A stretch of 64,000 bases of DNA from Chrysogorgia sp. JL179-B06 (Eukaryota > Cnidaria > Anthozoa > Scleralcyonacea > Chrysogorgiidae). Shown here in pieces: positions 40,376 through 51,675 of the stretch (the first letter of the stretch is position 1; every line of letters starts with the position of its first letter). Under the pieces are notes generated by a model. That model was not told the DNA's origin. It saw only the letters and a program-made list of their open reading frames with translations, and ran no database searches. A program made the translations under genes and the position numbers. The stretch is taken from contig JAYKKM010000263.1 in assembly GCA_035772405.1 (NCBI GenBank), positions 1,379,001-1,443,000 on the forward strand, written 5' to 3'.

Positions 40376-40381
40376 TTTCTG
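40376..40381. repeat. right target-site duplication of the Polinton
   Basis: TTTCTG, identical to 21985-21990. Confidence 0.9.
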
Positions 40382-41095
40382 CCCTCCGCCTTGCCAATAC
40401 GCGCCGGTACAAGGATTGAGACGCCTTGGTACGAGGCAGTATTGATCGAGATATCGTTCAAAATAATATACGACGAAGTGACCAGCTTATACTAATTTCT
40501 AAGTACATAAGCCGTTTTTACGAAGGGTATTCACGTTCTCGTAATATAGTAGACACGTATGTTATGCATATTGATTCGCTAATTCCAAATCTGTTTTCAG
40601 AGTTTAAATCGATTAAATATTGGCCGAGATAACGTTCAAACATTTCTTCGACGAAACGGCCGGCTTTTGCAAATTATGAATTTTTGCAAAACACAAATAC
40701 ACGGCCACGGCGTGCGAGGTCTGGGCACCATGGATAGGGAAATTCCCGTAGGGGGGGAAGATAGAAAAGGCGGACGAGGAGATTATTGCGAATTCGTATT
40801 TCTAGTATACAATGACAATGACGGAAAGGTGGTTTGAGATCGCGAATGTGTAGAGTTTCGCGCAAAAGAAGTTCTTGATTTGTTAATTAATTCATAATTT
40901 ATGGCAACTTTGTAACTATATATTAGGCCGGTCCTGCACTTATGTAAATTATTATTCTCTGAAGATGTTGTGTTAACAACAAAACGTTAGAACCTTAATA
41001 AATATTATGATTTCACTTAATGGTTTTTGTCAAAATATTATGCTGGGCTTTGATATTTATCCTAAGATTACGATTCCCGCCTGGTCAATCGATAG

Positions 41096-41098
<3 letters not shown>
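40382..41098. other. host sequence right of the Polinton, with Penelope-like 3' remnant
   Basis: No coding sequence recognised. At 40952-40995 a decayed hammerhead-like motif occurs: stem I TTCT/AGAA, CTGAAGA, a GTTG/CAAC stem, then AAAAC in place of GAAAC and GTT in place of GTC. It is followed by CCTTAATAAAT, much like the 3' end at 10531-10545, so a relict Penelope-type end is likely. Confidence 0.45.

Positions 41099-41170
<72 letters not shown>
41099..41170. repeat. (TA)n microsatellite
   Basis: Pure TA tract. Confidence 0.95.
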
Positions 41171-41174
<4 letters not shown>

Positions 41175-41194
41175 GCTCCTTCACTTGGCCGGTA

Positions 41195-41337
41195 TCCTTT
41201 AGCAATAATGCGCTATCTGGATGTTCTGATCGCCGTTGCTATCCTACAAGCGGTTGTCAATGACGATCGTAAGTGTATAATAGTCCAGCCAGACTCATCC
41301 AGATTGTTCCAAGCTACACTGATGAGCGGTACAGCGA

Positions 41338-41345
<8 letters not shown>
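41195..41345 (+). mobile_element. retrozyme-like repeat, decayed copy
   Basis: Shares about 110 bp with 230-365 (CAAGCGGTTGTCAATGACGA onward). The hammerhead is damaged: CTGATGA and GAAAC remain but stem II is shortened, and a (TA)n tract replaces stem III, the cleavage site and the second half of stem I. Confidence 0.55.
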
Positions 41346-41382
<37 letters not shown>

Positions 41383-41481
41383 ATCAAGAATGTAAAAGTC
41401 TATAACAACTCAGTGTGCATTGCGCACTTTTACTGGCTGAAATGACAAAACATAATTGCAGTGTCTGGCTATCATGAGCAA

Positions 41482-41523
41482 CTGTGGACAGCTGTTTCGC
41501 TCTCTTGGAGCTCGTCAGCACAG
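41482..41523 (-). ncRNA. type I hammerhead ribozyme
   Basis: Minus strand from 41523: stem I CTGTG with CACAG, core CTGACGA, stem II GCTC/GAGC closing CAAGA, GAAA, a palindromic ACAGCTGT stem III region and the GTC triplet, cleavage predicted at 41487/41486. Every invariant position matches the consensus. It differs in sequence from the motif at 334-375, so it belongs to another subfamily. A TA tract at 41535 adjoins the element. Confidence 0.8.
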
Positions 41524-41532
41524 TGTAGCTGA

Positions 41533-41534
<2 letters not shown>

Positions 41535-41580
<46 letters not shown>
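41535..41580. repeat. (TA)n microsatellite
   Basis: TA repeats next to the hammerhead at 41482. Confidence 0.9.
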
Positions 41581-41581
<1 letters not shown>

Positions 41582-41595
41582 CTATAGTTTCATCC

Positions 41596-41645
41596 TAAAT
41601 CTCCTTCGGGTTTAGGTCGCGTGTTCGAATCCCATGCGTGGTGGC
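41596..41645 (+). other. partial tRNA-like sequence
   Basis: GGGTTTAGGTCGCGTGTTCGAATCCCATGCG contains a good B box (GTGTTCGAATCCC), but no A box or acceptor stem lies upstream at tRNA distance. Probably a SINE fragment. Confidence 0.35.
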
Positions 41646-41829
41646 AATGGCGCATCACTCAGACTAAGTAGCACTTAATATAATTATCTCCACCTAAGTA
41701 CAGTATAATGACTCAGTTAGTCGGAATCTAGTATAGTTTGGTGCTAGGAAATTGCTCACAACACATTTTAAAAGTTGAATAAACCATGTAAAAATGCTGC
41801 TATTTTGCCAAAATATTAATATTGGTTAA

Positions 41830-42375
41830 AGTGCCCTTGTGATCAAATTTTTGGTATCCAGAATTTTTACGTATTTGTAAAGAGCATGGTGTTCTCACTT
41901 AACTTGCCAAATTTCAAGCAATTGCGCGCATGGGAAGTAGGCTTTTCAGACTGTTTTTATACGAGATTATACGGCCGCCATTACTCGAACATGTTCCGGA
42001 CGCTTAGGTTGCGATTATAGGAAGTGACGTCAAAGACTCAACACGTGGCTAGTTATATATGAATATAAAGCTACTTGGGGAAAAGTTTCTATTGTAACTT
42101 GTCGTATATTAATTCGTATAATTTCCATAAAGCTTTGTCACGTGTTGAGTCTCTGACGTCACAATCACATACTCTGCTGTGGAATCCGGGCTCGTCTGGA
42201 GCAAGGTTTGAGCAATGGCGGACAAGATTTGGGGGACTTTGGAGATTAAATTTCTTGTGATAGAATGTTTGTTGTTCAATTTTTTTGGCAAATGCGAACA
42301 TTTATTAACCTAAAAGGATGTTTTGTAACAAAAAATGCCAGGAAACGTAATGTGATATTGCGTCGCAGGGGCACT
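41830..42375. mobile_element. MITE with TTAA duplication and a known empty site
   Basis: Ends AGTGCCCTTGTGATC and GGGGCACT are inverted, flanked by TTAA (41826-41829, 42376-42379). The left duplicated segment has a single TTAA at the same place (19572-19575), a true empty site. The interior contains no transposase. Confidence 0.8.
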
Positions 42376-42925
42376 TTAAGAAATACTCTATAACCTTTGC
42401 CGCTTTATTGTGGTACCATATTTCGCCAGTCGCGCAATTACTAGAGATTGTTTAGTGCATGTTCTCGAATGCTCTCTCGATTTACTCTTTGTTAGTAGGA
42501 AAATGTTAAAAAGCTCGGCAGGATTAGAAAACTATAATGTTTTAGCTTGGTATTGCTATAAATTTAAAAAAAAACCTTCAAGAAAAACCTTCGTCACTTT
42601 TCGATTTATTTTTATTTTTTACTATATCAACCACATATTTCGCCTGTAACTACTCGGTTTTTGAGGGCACTGTGGTCTGTTGAGTGCGGTATATCTTATT
42701 ACTTATGTGCTAAATTGAAAAATCCCGGGCGAATTCATACAGTGCAGACAATAACAAAGATTTTGGTATATTTTACGGCTATAAACGGGAATAATTTGGC
42801 TCGTCACTTTTGCATTGAAAGTATACCCTCATTCAAAATGTTATCCTTAAGCCCATTGTGGATTGAGGTTCGCTGTTGGCGTTTGTTATTCTTCTTCTAC
42901 CAAGGGAAGGGGACTGTGCAACTCT

Positions 42926-43282
42926 AAGGGCCTGTTTATATGATCCCGGTATACCGGGATGTCCCGGTTCAGGACAGATTTTTTCCATATAAACGCAACA
43001 TCCCGGCACACCGGGATGAAGTGAATTGAAATACTGACCAGGTAAAATATCCAAAAAGTGGAAAAATAAAAAAAACATTCGTTGGGATGCTTTTTATGCG
43101 AATAAAATTAGTTTTTGTTTCATTGAGAAATTATTATCAACATTTTCACGCATCCCGGTCACCCGGGACGTCCCGGTGTACCGGGGATCTCGGTTGCTCC
43201 CGGTCTCCATGTTATAAACGCAACTGCGAAAATAACAGTAAACTATAAACAAGCCGAGATCCCGGTTATAAACAGGCCCTAA
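42926..43282. mobile_element. MITE with AAGGGCCTGTTTATA ends, second copy
   Basis: Counterpart of 20763-21117 inside the duplicated segment, with a few substitutions and small indels (for example CCATGTTATAAACG for CCATATAAACG). Confidence 0.6.
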
Positions 43283-43376
43283 AAAATTATGTGCAGTTGA
43301 AAACTAAAGTAATCGAAGGTAATGGAATACATATAGCTTCAATAACAAAAACAGAAGCAGAATATTTATTTTCTCA

Positions 43377-45719
43377 TAACAAACTTAACAATATAGTTGT
43401 TGTTGACTTTTTTTTCTTCGCTGTTCAATTTTTTCAATCTATAGGCTGTTTAAGCAAGCTATAAAATGGCACATTTATATTGTATCATTGATCATTCTGA
43501 AACCATTGCGGCATACCTTCAACGTTATAAAGTAAACAACCACCTTATGCACGAAGATAAACATTAGGAGATTTCCTGGCCTAATTTTCAGGCCGAATTT
43601 CGCACAAGCGCGTGTTATGTCTTATGAATATCTGCGATTTCAGCTTTCTATTTATACTTTAACTTTTACTTCGTAGCCCCAATTGAATTGAACCTTATTC
43701 TAATAACCGAATATAATAAATAATTAATTGAATTAATACTGTATCATTCTAACAACCATCGTTAAGAGCTTTCTACTTTTTTATAACCATGCAAATATTG
43801 TCCAATTATTACAATAGAAATTGACCCTTTCTAGTTCTCGTCAGAACGCATTTGAGGACATTCCTGCATGGAGGATTAAATCGCCTGGCATTACTAGACA
43901 AACTGAAATACTAAAGTCAGCATCGTTCATATTTGTACGGATGAGAATGAGTTAATGAAAGTTTATTAATAAGAAAACATTTGTGTCATTTGCGCGAGTT
44001 AAATTTCATGCTATGACATGTTGTGACTGCATGACAAAATGTGCAGTTCTAAATTTTTCTTAAAAAAACCCCTGCTAAAAGGTACTTATTTTTTTGTAAT
44101 ATGAAGAAAATATAAAGAAAATTAAGTTTTATATATTTTATATTCGATTTTTGATATTCCAAGTCGAGAATTTCTGCAATTTCTGCAGACAAACAGCTGA
44201 ATTTTACAACACTATCAAACTGTTCTTAATATATTAAAAGTTACTTTTTCACTGATCTGACGATATTTATTCCGTAAATCTGATATATATATAAAACAGG
44301 ATATTTTTGGTATTTATAATTTTTGTAAAATATTCTTTAAATCTAAATCGAGGGAAATTTGATGGAAGAGGAGTTGAAAATGGCTTTCAATTTGAATGTT
44401 TCAACTTTTGCCGTTTGGGATGTACTGTGTGCACTACCGTAACGTCAAGATAAGAATATTTCGGAAAACAAGGAAATATACAAACACTCCCGCTCCAATT
44501 TCAAAATTTTCTGGAATATTTTTTATATTTGGATATAAAATATAAAATATAAATCGACTGAGCAACAATTAAGATGGATGCCTCCGATACTGACGAGGAG
44601 TTTTGTATAACTCAAAGTACATCGTAACTGAAAAGATGAGGATCGTTCGAGTGTAAAGCCGAAACGAAAGAAGTTGTGCAGTGAAAAGTCTGAGCAAAGT
44701 AATGAAGAGTATGGCGAACGCGTTAGTGAGAACTTCGTGTTTAGTCGGTGAAATTTCCATTTTGGAAACAATTAAGACTTGTCGAGCTATGAATAAAACC
44801 GTTATAGTTGCGTGTTTATTTTTTGAGAAAATGAGTAGTTTTTGTTTGTTCGCGTCGTGCATTTTGTGCTGTGATTGGAAACAGTGGAAAGAATCGTACT
44901 GCCTCTTATTTGGGGCGGTGCCATTAAGCGAGTTGGGGCGGTACAGTGTAAATTCACTTGCCTGTCTTTCAGTCTGAATATATTTTGTATTTTCAAAATT
45001 CTCGAAAGTACCGACTCTTATATATAGTGTAGATCAGTGCCCTGTACATATTTAGTTATTTAGTTCCTACACGAGACTATACTATTGTCAGGCAACTGCA
45101 CGAGTCAGCTAGTAGATGGAAATTATCTAATATTATCTGTTATTATAATAGACATCAATGAAATACCAGTATTACCCTATTCATGTGCAGTAATATAATT
45201 TTTATCTTCACATGTGAAGTTATTATCATGGATATTTTATCAATTTCAATATAATACATAAACAGAATATTAGTAACCAATACTCGAAGATAAATGTGTA
45301 TCTCATCACGGTCATGCATATATTGTAATATTCTCAATTTATTTTTTACCTCAATTAATTTTGTTCTCACTGGGTGATTTAGTCTCTAAATGCATTTGAA
45401 ACAGGTAAAATGACTATTAAATATTCCCCTCATCAGCATGCATGACTCGAATATGCCTTGGTTGACAGTTTGCATGGAATTTCAAACAATACAAATTATA
45501 TTTCATCAGCAAGCATGGTATTACAAACTAATTACAGTAATATACCATGACATGTAGGGAGGGAAATCAGTGATTAAGGTCTGTTACACCATACTGGATT
45601 GCTTTTCATATTCGATTACCTTGCAATCCAGTATACAAATCATAGAGAAAAAGTGTATGAGCTAATAACAAGGTCTCTTGTAAACTAAGGACTTTATTAT
45701 TAGCTGCTCACACTGTTAA
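43377..45719. other. AT-rich region without a clear gene
   Basis: No recognised gene over about 2.3 kb. A short start (MDASDTDEEFCITQ from 44574) runs into a stop, and the next frame gives a Lys/Arg-rich stretch KPKRKK then SEKSEQSNEEYGER before another stop at 44750. It looks like the broken N-terminus of an acidic nuclear protein, perhaps from a transposon. Confidence 0.4.
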
Positions 45720-45990
45720 TTTCAGAGTGTTATAATAGCACCTTCATAGGTGTTAATTCGACACCTTGTGGTGGTGCTAAATGACAAGTGTTATTCTAGC
45801 ACCGATTTGGGTGCCAATTTAACACCATAAAATCATGAGTTGGTATAAAAGTGCTAATTTAGCACCTTAGATATCTAACACTTTTTTAAGGTGCTAAAAT
45901 AACACCTTACCTGTAAGTGAAAGTGCTAAAATAACCCCATTTCAAGAGTTAAATTTTGGGTGTCAAATTAGCACCACATAAACACGTTTT
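45720..45990. repeat. array of GGTGCTAA/TTAGCACC motifs
   Basis: About 16 imperfect copies of an 8-mer and its complement (GGTGCTAA, TTAGCACC, TAACACC, GGTGTTAA and relatives) alternate every 10-25 bp, ending just before the ATG at 46002. It may be a small element with internal palindromes, or promoter sites of the next gene. Confidence 0.65.
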
Positions 45991-46001
45991 TCGCATTCAA
46001 A

Positions 46002-47171
46002 ATGGCGGACGATGAAGGAGCGGCGAAGTTTTATAGACAAGTAAATTGGGAAAAATATCGCAATTCTTAGTAACTTATTGCTATTTATATGATCGCAAAG
46101 CAAGTTTGGTTAAATTGAACAACTAAAAGATGAGTGGCAGTGGAGTGAAGGCAGAATTTGGAAGGATTTTAAATAATAACAAGTTGGTTCGTGATATGGC
46201 AAGTACCTTTCAATTGCTGGTGAAGAAAATGATCAAGTATGCTTCCGGGTGCACCAAAAGAAGCATAAAATCCCTGGTAAGCATGATGGAGAGGTTGTTG
46301 GACGAGGAGCCAGATAGAGAACCAGGTACATAATTTAAATAATTCTTACTTTTTCATGAGCATATAAAACCCAAAGTATCCTGTTCCCAAAATTTACCTT
46401 TGGTGCCTTATCCTCCCTAGGTCCACCATTCATTAGAGGCCCCCATGCACTAGCAAATTGCTTGTGAATTAACACATTTTTAATTCATATTCTTTTTCTC
46501 TTAACAGAGATAAAGAGTACAGTGGCTGCTTTGATCTTACAAGATGTATTAAAGGAGGCAGCAGAACTATTGTTTCTAAAAATTTGTTATGTAAGTGTTT
46601 GCAATTAACAATAAATATAATGTTAAAACGTATTGCTTTTAGCCCATTATCTGGCAAGGTGCCCGGACATGCCCTACTTTAGTGTTTTACTGTGTCAAAC
46701 ACCAGGGTGTTTTTCTTGTTAGTGGTAGGGTACTGCCAGTTAATGGGTTAAGCTATTTATAAACTGTCTGTGAGCCCTTGTCTGAGCCTTGACTTTGGTC
46801 TCCACTTTAAAAGTGTATTTAACTACCCCTTTTGTGTTCTAGGCCTGGAACAAGGGTAATATCATGTTTGTAAACCATGTACTGTGCCATATAAATAATG
46901 TTTTGATTTTTATATTTAGGACGATGAATCGAATGATGAAGAAGTTTCCAAGACAACCTACCCAAGGTTTGTTGGATCTGGAGATCTTCCCCACATGGAT
47001 CTCCTGTTCATTGCTATAGAAGGACAAATATTCCTGGAGTTATCTTCAGTTACCAGTAATCAAATACCTATGGCAGTGGTACTCCTCGTTGGTACATGTT
47101 ATGTATTAAACATGGAATACACACCATGTGTATCGAATGTTTATGCCTTCTTGGAGGCTATATTATGTTGA
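46002..47171 (+). CDS. predicted four-exon gene, 189 aa, unknown function
   Basis: Exons 46002-46040, 46130-46325, 46508-46590 and 46920-47171 join in frame with GT..AG introns (donors CAA|GTAAAT, CAG|GTACAT, TAT|GTAAGT; acceptors AAAAG|A, AACAG|A, TTTAG|G). Product begins MADDEGAAKFYRQ, has a basic helical second exon (VKKMIKYASGCTKRSIKS) and ends with a hydrophobic, Tyr/Cys-containing segment (VVLLVGTCYVLNMEYTPCVS) and TGA at 47171. The C-terminus resembles uncharacterised animal proteins with a SAMD3-like tail; I am not certain. The first intron's acceptor is poor in pyrimidines. Start AAAATGG is a good context. Could be a small host gene or a transposon-derived one. Confidence 0.5.
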
Positions 47172-47439
47172 GTCGGCCACAAGAAGCAAAGAAAAGGATT
47201 TCTGTGCAAAAACTTATTGAAGAATTGAACATTACTATAAGCTCATAAACGTACACTCGCTCATAAACGTACACTCGCTCATTGGATAGATAGTATAAAG
47301 TAGATAATATACATATTTTTATGCATATATTATAGTTTTTTATACATATATTATAGATAATATACATATTTTTATAAATATTATTGCAGTTTGTGTGCCA
47401 AGGAAATACATTTTAGGATATTATGGTGGTGATCCCCTT

Positions 47440-47620
47440 ACGAAAAAATCCTATAGGATCCTATAGGAATTCCTATAGGAATTTGCAATTCCTATAGGAA
47501 TTCCTATAGAATCCTATAGGAACAAACTTTCCTATAGGAATTTGAATCGGAATTCCTATAGGAAAATTCCCATCCTATAGGAATTCCTATAGGATCCTAT
47601 AGGAACAAAAATTATATTTT
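47440..47620. repeat. CCTATAGGAATT palindromic minisatellite
   Basis: At least twelve copies of the palindrome CCTATAGG, most inside CCTATAGGAATT or GGATCCTATAGG. A second block of the same family is at 63893-64000. Confidence 0.85.
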
Positions 47621-47884
47621 TAGCAAAATTTTAGCAGATGTTTCATATAAATATCCCAAATTTAAAACATAATGCTATAATGCTTTATTTTGAAAATAAC
47701 AGCCGATTTTAATTTCAAATTTTACTACCGATAGTCTGTGATGTCATTTCGGGATTTATATGAAGTTTCACCTAAAATTTTGGTCATTGGTTTATAAGAA
47801 TATATCAGTTCACTAGCTGTCTTGGACCCTCAGTCGGGCCTTCGGTCGATTTTCTATCTCACTTAATTGTGCATCTTACACAGC

Positions 47885-48430
47885 AAAAAGTCATTTTCTT
47901 ATTAAGAAAATGTTTCTTATTTCAAGAATTATTAGTCTTTAAAACAAGAAAATAATTTTCTTAATTAAAAAAAATTCTTAAAATAAGAATTAAATGAGAT
48001 TTTCCAATTTCTTAAAATAGGAAAATGATGTTCTTGATAAGAAAAACAATTCTTAAAGTAAGAAATATTTTCCTTTTTCTTAAACTATTAAAGAAAATAT
48101 TTTCTTGAAATAAGAAAATTATTTTATTTACAAGAAAAACAATATGTTAAAAAAGATAAGATTTCCATAAAAACAATTATTTTGAGATAATAAAAATTCA
48201 CAAAATAAGAAAACCTGATCATGTAATTATTATATATTTTGTCATTTATTAAGTAAAAGCCTACCCAGAAAAATAGAATATATATTCATACACAAAAACA
48301 AATCGATTTTACTTAAAACGAGAACATATTTTCTTATCAATAATTAACCAAGATTAAATATGAATTTCTTATCAAGATGACAAGAATAATATTACCGACA
48401 ATGAAATTTACTTGTAACAATAGCATATTT
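47885..48430. repeat. array of TTTCTTA/TAAGAAA motifs
   Basis: More than twenty copies of TTTCTTA or its complement TAAGAAA alternate in AT-rich DNA. Together with the preceding arrays this is the third motif class in 3 kb. No coding sequence. Confidence 0.6.
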
Positions 48431-48731
48431 CTTAGTCAATTTCAACATACTCATTACCGCCGGTATATAACTGAAAGTGAATAAACATTGCGCAAACGCG
48501 ACGCGGAGTCGTCTTGGTGTCATTCGAGTTAGCCTAGCGGCTCGCCCCAATCCCCTCCCCCTCACCGGAGAGCTTTATAACTGGCTCGCTCAACTTGACA
48601 TTAAGCTGATATTATATATAATTTCTACTAGCCTCTTCTGTGGCATCTTTAGCAATGTTTTGGCTGGGATTCCAGGGAAGTATAGGGATTGTGAAGGGAT
48701 TGGTGAAGGGTATATGGACATTTCCCAGAGG
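48431..48731. other. host sequence left of the large transposon
   Basis: An open frame from 48477 (MNKHCANATRSRLG) runs to the element boundary with no recognisable features. I do not call a gene. Confidence 0.4.
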
Positions 48732-48737
48732 TCCTAG
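48732..48737. repeat. left target-site duplication of the 10.9-kb transposon
   Basis: TCCTAG, repeated at 59667-59672. Confidence 0.85.
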
Positions 48738-49650
48738 TATGGCAAGCCGATTGTAGCAAAATTCAATGATATAATTTTATACGATTTCATAAGTTATACA
48801 TATTCAATTCAATGCTCATTCAATGATTCAATTCAATGCACATATTCAATTCAATGCTCGTTCAATGATTCAATTCAATGCACATATTCAATTCAATGCT
48901 CATTCAATGATTCAATTCAATGCACATATTCAATTCAATGCTCGTTCAATGATTCAATTCAATGCACATATTCAATTCAATGCTCATTCAATGATTCAAT
49001 TCAATGCACATATTCAATTCAATGCTCGTTCAATGATTCAATTCAATGCACATATTCAATTCAATGCTCATTCAATGATTCAATTCAATGCACATATTCA
49101 ATTCAATGCTCATTCAATGATTCAATTCAATGCACTTATTCAATTCAATGCTCATTCAATGATTCAATTCAATGCACTTATTCAATTCAATGCTCATTCA
49201 ATGATTCAATTCAATGCACTTATTCAATTCAATGCTCATTCAATGATTCAATTCAATGCACATATTCAATTCAATACTCATTCAATACAAATGCATAACT
49301 TTGTAGTCAGCGGCATAGCGTATTTTGGTGTGGTACTTCATGTACCTCTGCTCGAAATGTATCATGATTGTTAATTAGGATTGGTGTTAGCATTATAATT
49401 ACGGTTGTAATTAACGTTATTGTATTTTCGATTGGTGCTTCATGTACCCTAATCGTAATGTACAGTATCATGATTATAATAATTAGCGTGAGGTTAGCTA
49501 TTAGGAACTGATCATTTAACTTTGAGGGGAGGGGTAGGTGATTTGGTCTGTGCCGAATTTTTTTTATTAAGCTGTGACTCCACATGAACTTTTTGGGGAT
49601 ATAAACAAAGCTCCAAGTGAGGTTTTCCAATTCACTGCTGTATGTAATTA
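48738..49650. repeat. left terminal inverted repeat of the transposon
   Basis: Matches the reverse complement of 58535-59666, including tip, minisatellite and an inner unique part (GCATAACTTTGTAGTCAGCGG ... GGTTTTCCAATTCACTGCTG) with small indels and substitutions. Confidence 0.85.
48806..49290. repeat. 42-bp minisatellite, left copy
   Basis: About eleven copies of a 42-bp unit (ATTCAATTCAATGCACAT, ATTCAATTCAATGCTCATTC). Several successive units alternate CTCATTC and CTCGTTC, giving an 84-bp higher-order period. 42 is a multiple of three, so open frames of repeating MIQFNAHIQFNAHS appear on one strand; these are not taken as genes. Confidence 0.9.
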
Positions 49651-49654
49651 TTAA

Positions 49655-49790
49655 TATTGTAATTTAAACCAATAACCTTTGGAAAAGTCTATTACCAATA
49701 GACACATTAAACAACGTCAGAATTAAATTCCACATTCTAGGAGTATAGCTGGTAAAAACTATATTGAATAATTTGTGTCCTTTATATAAC
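49655..49790. repeat. inverted copy of the sequence at 56615-56735
   Basis: GGTAATAGACTTTTCC... appears here as its complement (CCTTTGGAAAAGTCTATTACC), followed by AGTATAGCTG and AAACTATATTGAATAA. The partner lies just downstream of the transposase gene. Both copies follow the 3' end of a gene. Confidence 0.65.
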
Positions 49791-50504
49791 GAAGTACTTT
49801 ACTTCCATAGAGTGTCAATCAGGCAACAAAAAATATTAACAAACAACAGAAATATCCCAAACGACAAACAAGATGATGCTATCCTCATGCTACTTTTCAC
49901 TTTTTACCAAAATAGTCAGTGGTAAAAGCAAGATCATACGAATTAAATAGTTCATTGCGAGGAGGTAAAGGTGAATCTCGCTTTGGTCCTGGCAATTTAA
50001 GACAAGAGATGCAAGTGTTGGCTGTCGGTAAAAAGGCCTTTTTTACTACTTCAGGAAACTCAATTGAGGGTTGTACAACATAGCCAAGAATTGGTACTTC
50101 GTCTGATCCAGTGGCAAACTGAAGAATCTTGGATAGAGTCAAACTTCCCCTTCTTCCACCTACAATAAAGATTGACATATACCACTTAAATATTAAGAGT
50201 AATGACAATTAACCAACATCTAATCAAACCTATGGTATGTTAAGCATACACCCAAATTCCACGTAATTAATTGGTAACACATGCAGTGGAATCTATTAAC
50301 GGACACTCTGCACAAGACTCATCCATACAACGGACGGCAAGTTCAGATCCCGATTTTTTAAAATTAAAATCCTTATTATAAAATCCTCTGAACAGCGGAC
50401 ACCACCAAACACCATTCTGAGTTTGAACTGAGGATATGCAAGCAAAACTACCTCTATAACGGACATTTCATGTAAAAATCTGTGTATAAGGAACAATTAT
50501 TATA

Positions 50505-50645
50505 TCGCACAAGCTATTTCTGTTGAAATTGCGTGCTCTGATTGGCTGAGACACGTCACGTGTCGGATCGTTATTTTCCGGTAATGACCGGTCTATAGTC
50601 TATATCGATATAGCGATAGCGGACTGCCTCTCACCCACACCCTCA
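50505..50645. other. intronic sequence with small palindromes
   Basis: Contains ACACGTCACGTGT and a TATCGATATAGCGATAG stretch; nothing coding. It lies between the last two HECT exons. Confidence 0.35.
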
Positions 50646-50835
50646 CACCCAGGAGCGGAAGAACAAATTTAGTAAATTAAGCACTAAATCATGTACGAGT
50701 CGGACGATGAACAATCTAAAAGAGAGTCTTACTATCATGAAAACAATAGAAGAACAAGATTGAAAATGACGATTCTCTCACTCAAAACGTATATGTAAAG
50801 TATGTTGTTTAAAAAAGCCATGCCATATAATAAAC

Positions 50836-50985
50836 CACTTATTAACCTCGACCACTTGGTCATTATGGGAAAAATATCAGACCTCGGTCTTTTATGTACG
50901 ACTTCGGGCTCAGTCTGCACTGTCAAGACCTCGGTCTGATATTTTCCCATAATGACCTTGCTCTCGGTTAATACGAAGTTATTAA
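50836..50985. repeat. inverted repeat in a HECT intron
   Basis: Arms containing CATTATGGGAAAAATATCAG, ACCTCGGTC and the complement (GACCTCGGTCTGATATTTTC) around a 35-bp spacer, flanked by TATTAACC and GGTTAATA. Probably a MITE inserted between exons 5 and 6. Confidence 0.6.
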
Positions 50986-51675
50986 TCGACTAATTGTTTC
51001 CGCTGTAAGACAAGCAGATGTGTTGATAGTTGTCAATGTTAAAAATACAGATACGGGACAAGTTTTTAAAAACAAAATATGAAAATATGGGACAAGTTTT
51101 CTACATCTGAAACGTAGCTTACATGGTACAGTATATCAAAAGTAGATGTGAGAATGGCAAATCTCTAGACAGTGGACATCTCCAAACAGAGGACAGAAAG
51201 CTTCGGTCCCGAGGTATTGTGTAACAATAATTAGCTTTACAGTTTACTCACTTGCAACTTCTCTTAGGTACTTTATAAAGGCAGAGTAAACAGCATTGTC
51301 ATGCACCCTGCTATTTGAGCCCTCAGGACTAAATGATGGTTTGAACAATTTTGTAATTGACTTGACAGTCAGGGCGTTTCTCTGGCTTGGTCGGAGTATA
51401 TCTATGAATACTGGCATCTCTAACCCAATCTATCAAGAAATTAAAAATATATTTTATCTCAACATTTGCACTGTTTATTCAAAATCAAATTAAACACCAC
51501 AAGATGACAGTCTCTAGCTGGAAATCGCTACCTGATAAAGGCCAAGCACCTTTAGGCCATTACGAAGATACCATAGAGAAGAATCTGGGACCAGTTCAGC
51601 ATTGGAAAATATCCTATTCAAAAATATTCTCTTCAACAAATTGAGGGATTTTCCCATTTTGGATAATGCTCAATG

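Larger units (their letters stand above)
41797..43376 (+). repeat. duplicated segment, right copy
   Basis: Second copy of 19551-21211, carrying a MITE at 41830-42375 and a deletion relative to the left copy near 42917. Together the two copies flank the 20-kb region containing the Polinton. Confidence 0.8.

Noticed and set aside
44574..44977. Host gene near 44.6-45.0 kb
   Set aside because: Two short frames with suggestive composition are separated by stops and no splice sites join them convincingly.
48806..49290. CRISPR-like array
   Set aside because: Direct repeats with no unique spacers, in a eukaryotic transposon terminal repeat.
48823..49374. Open frame of repeating MIQFNAHIQFNAHS (and mirror frames at 58819-59581)
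   Set aside because: A 42-bp minisatellite without stops is open by arithmetic; the repeat is inverted at both ends and one base insertion changes frame. No start context or flanking domain.
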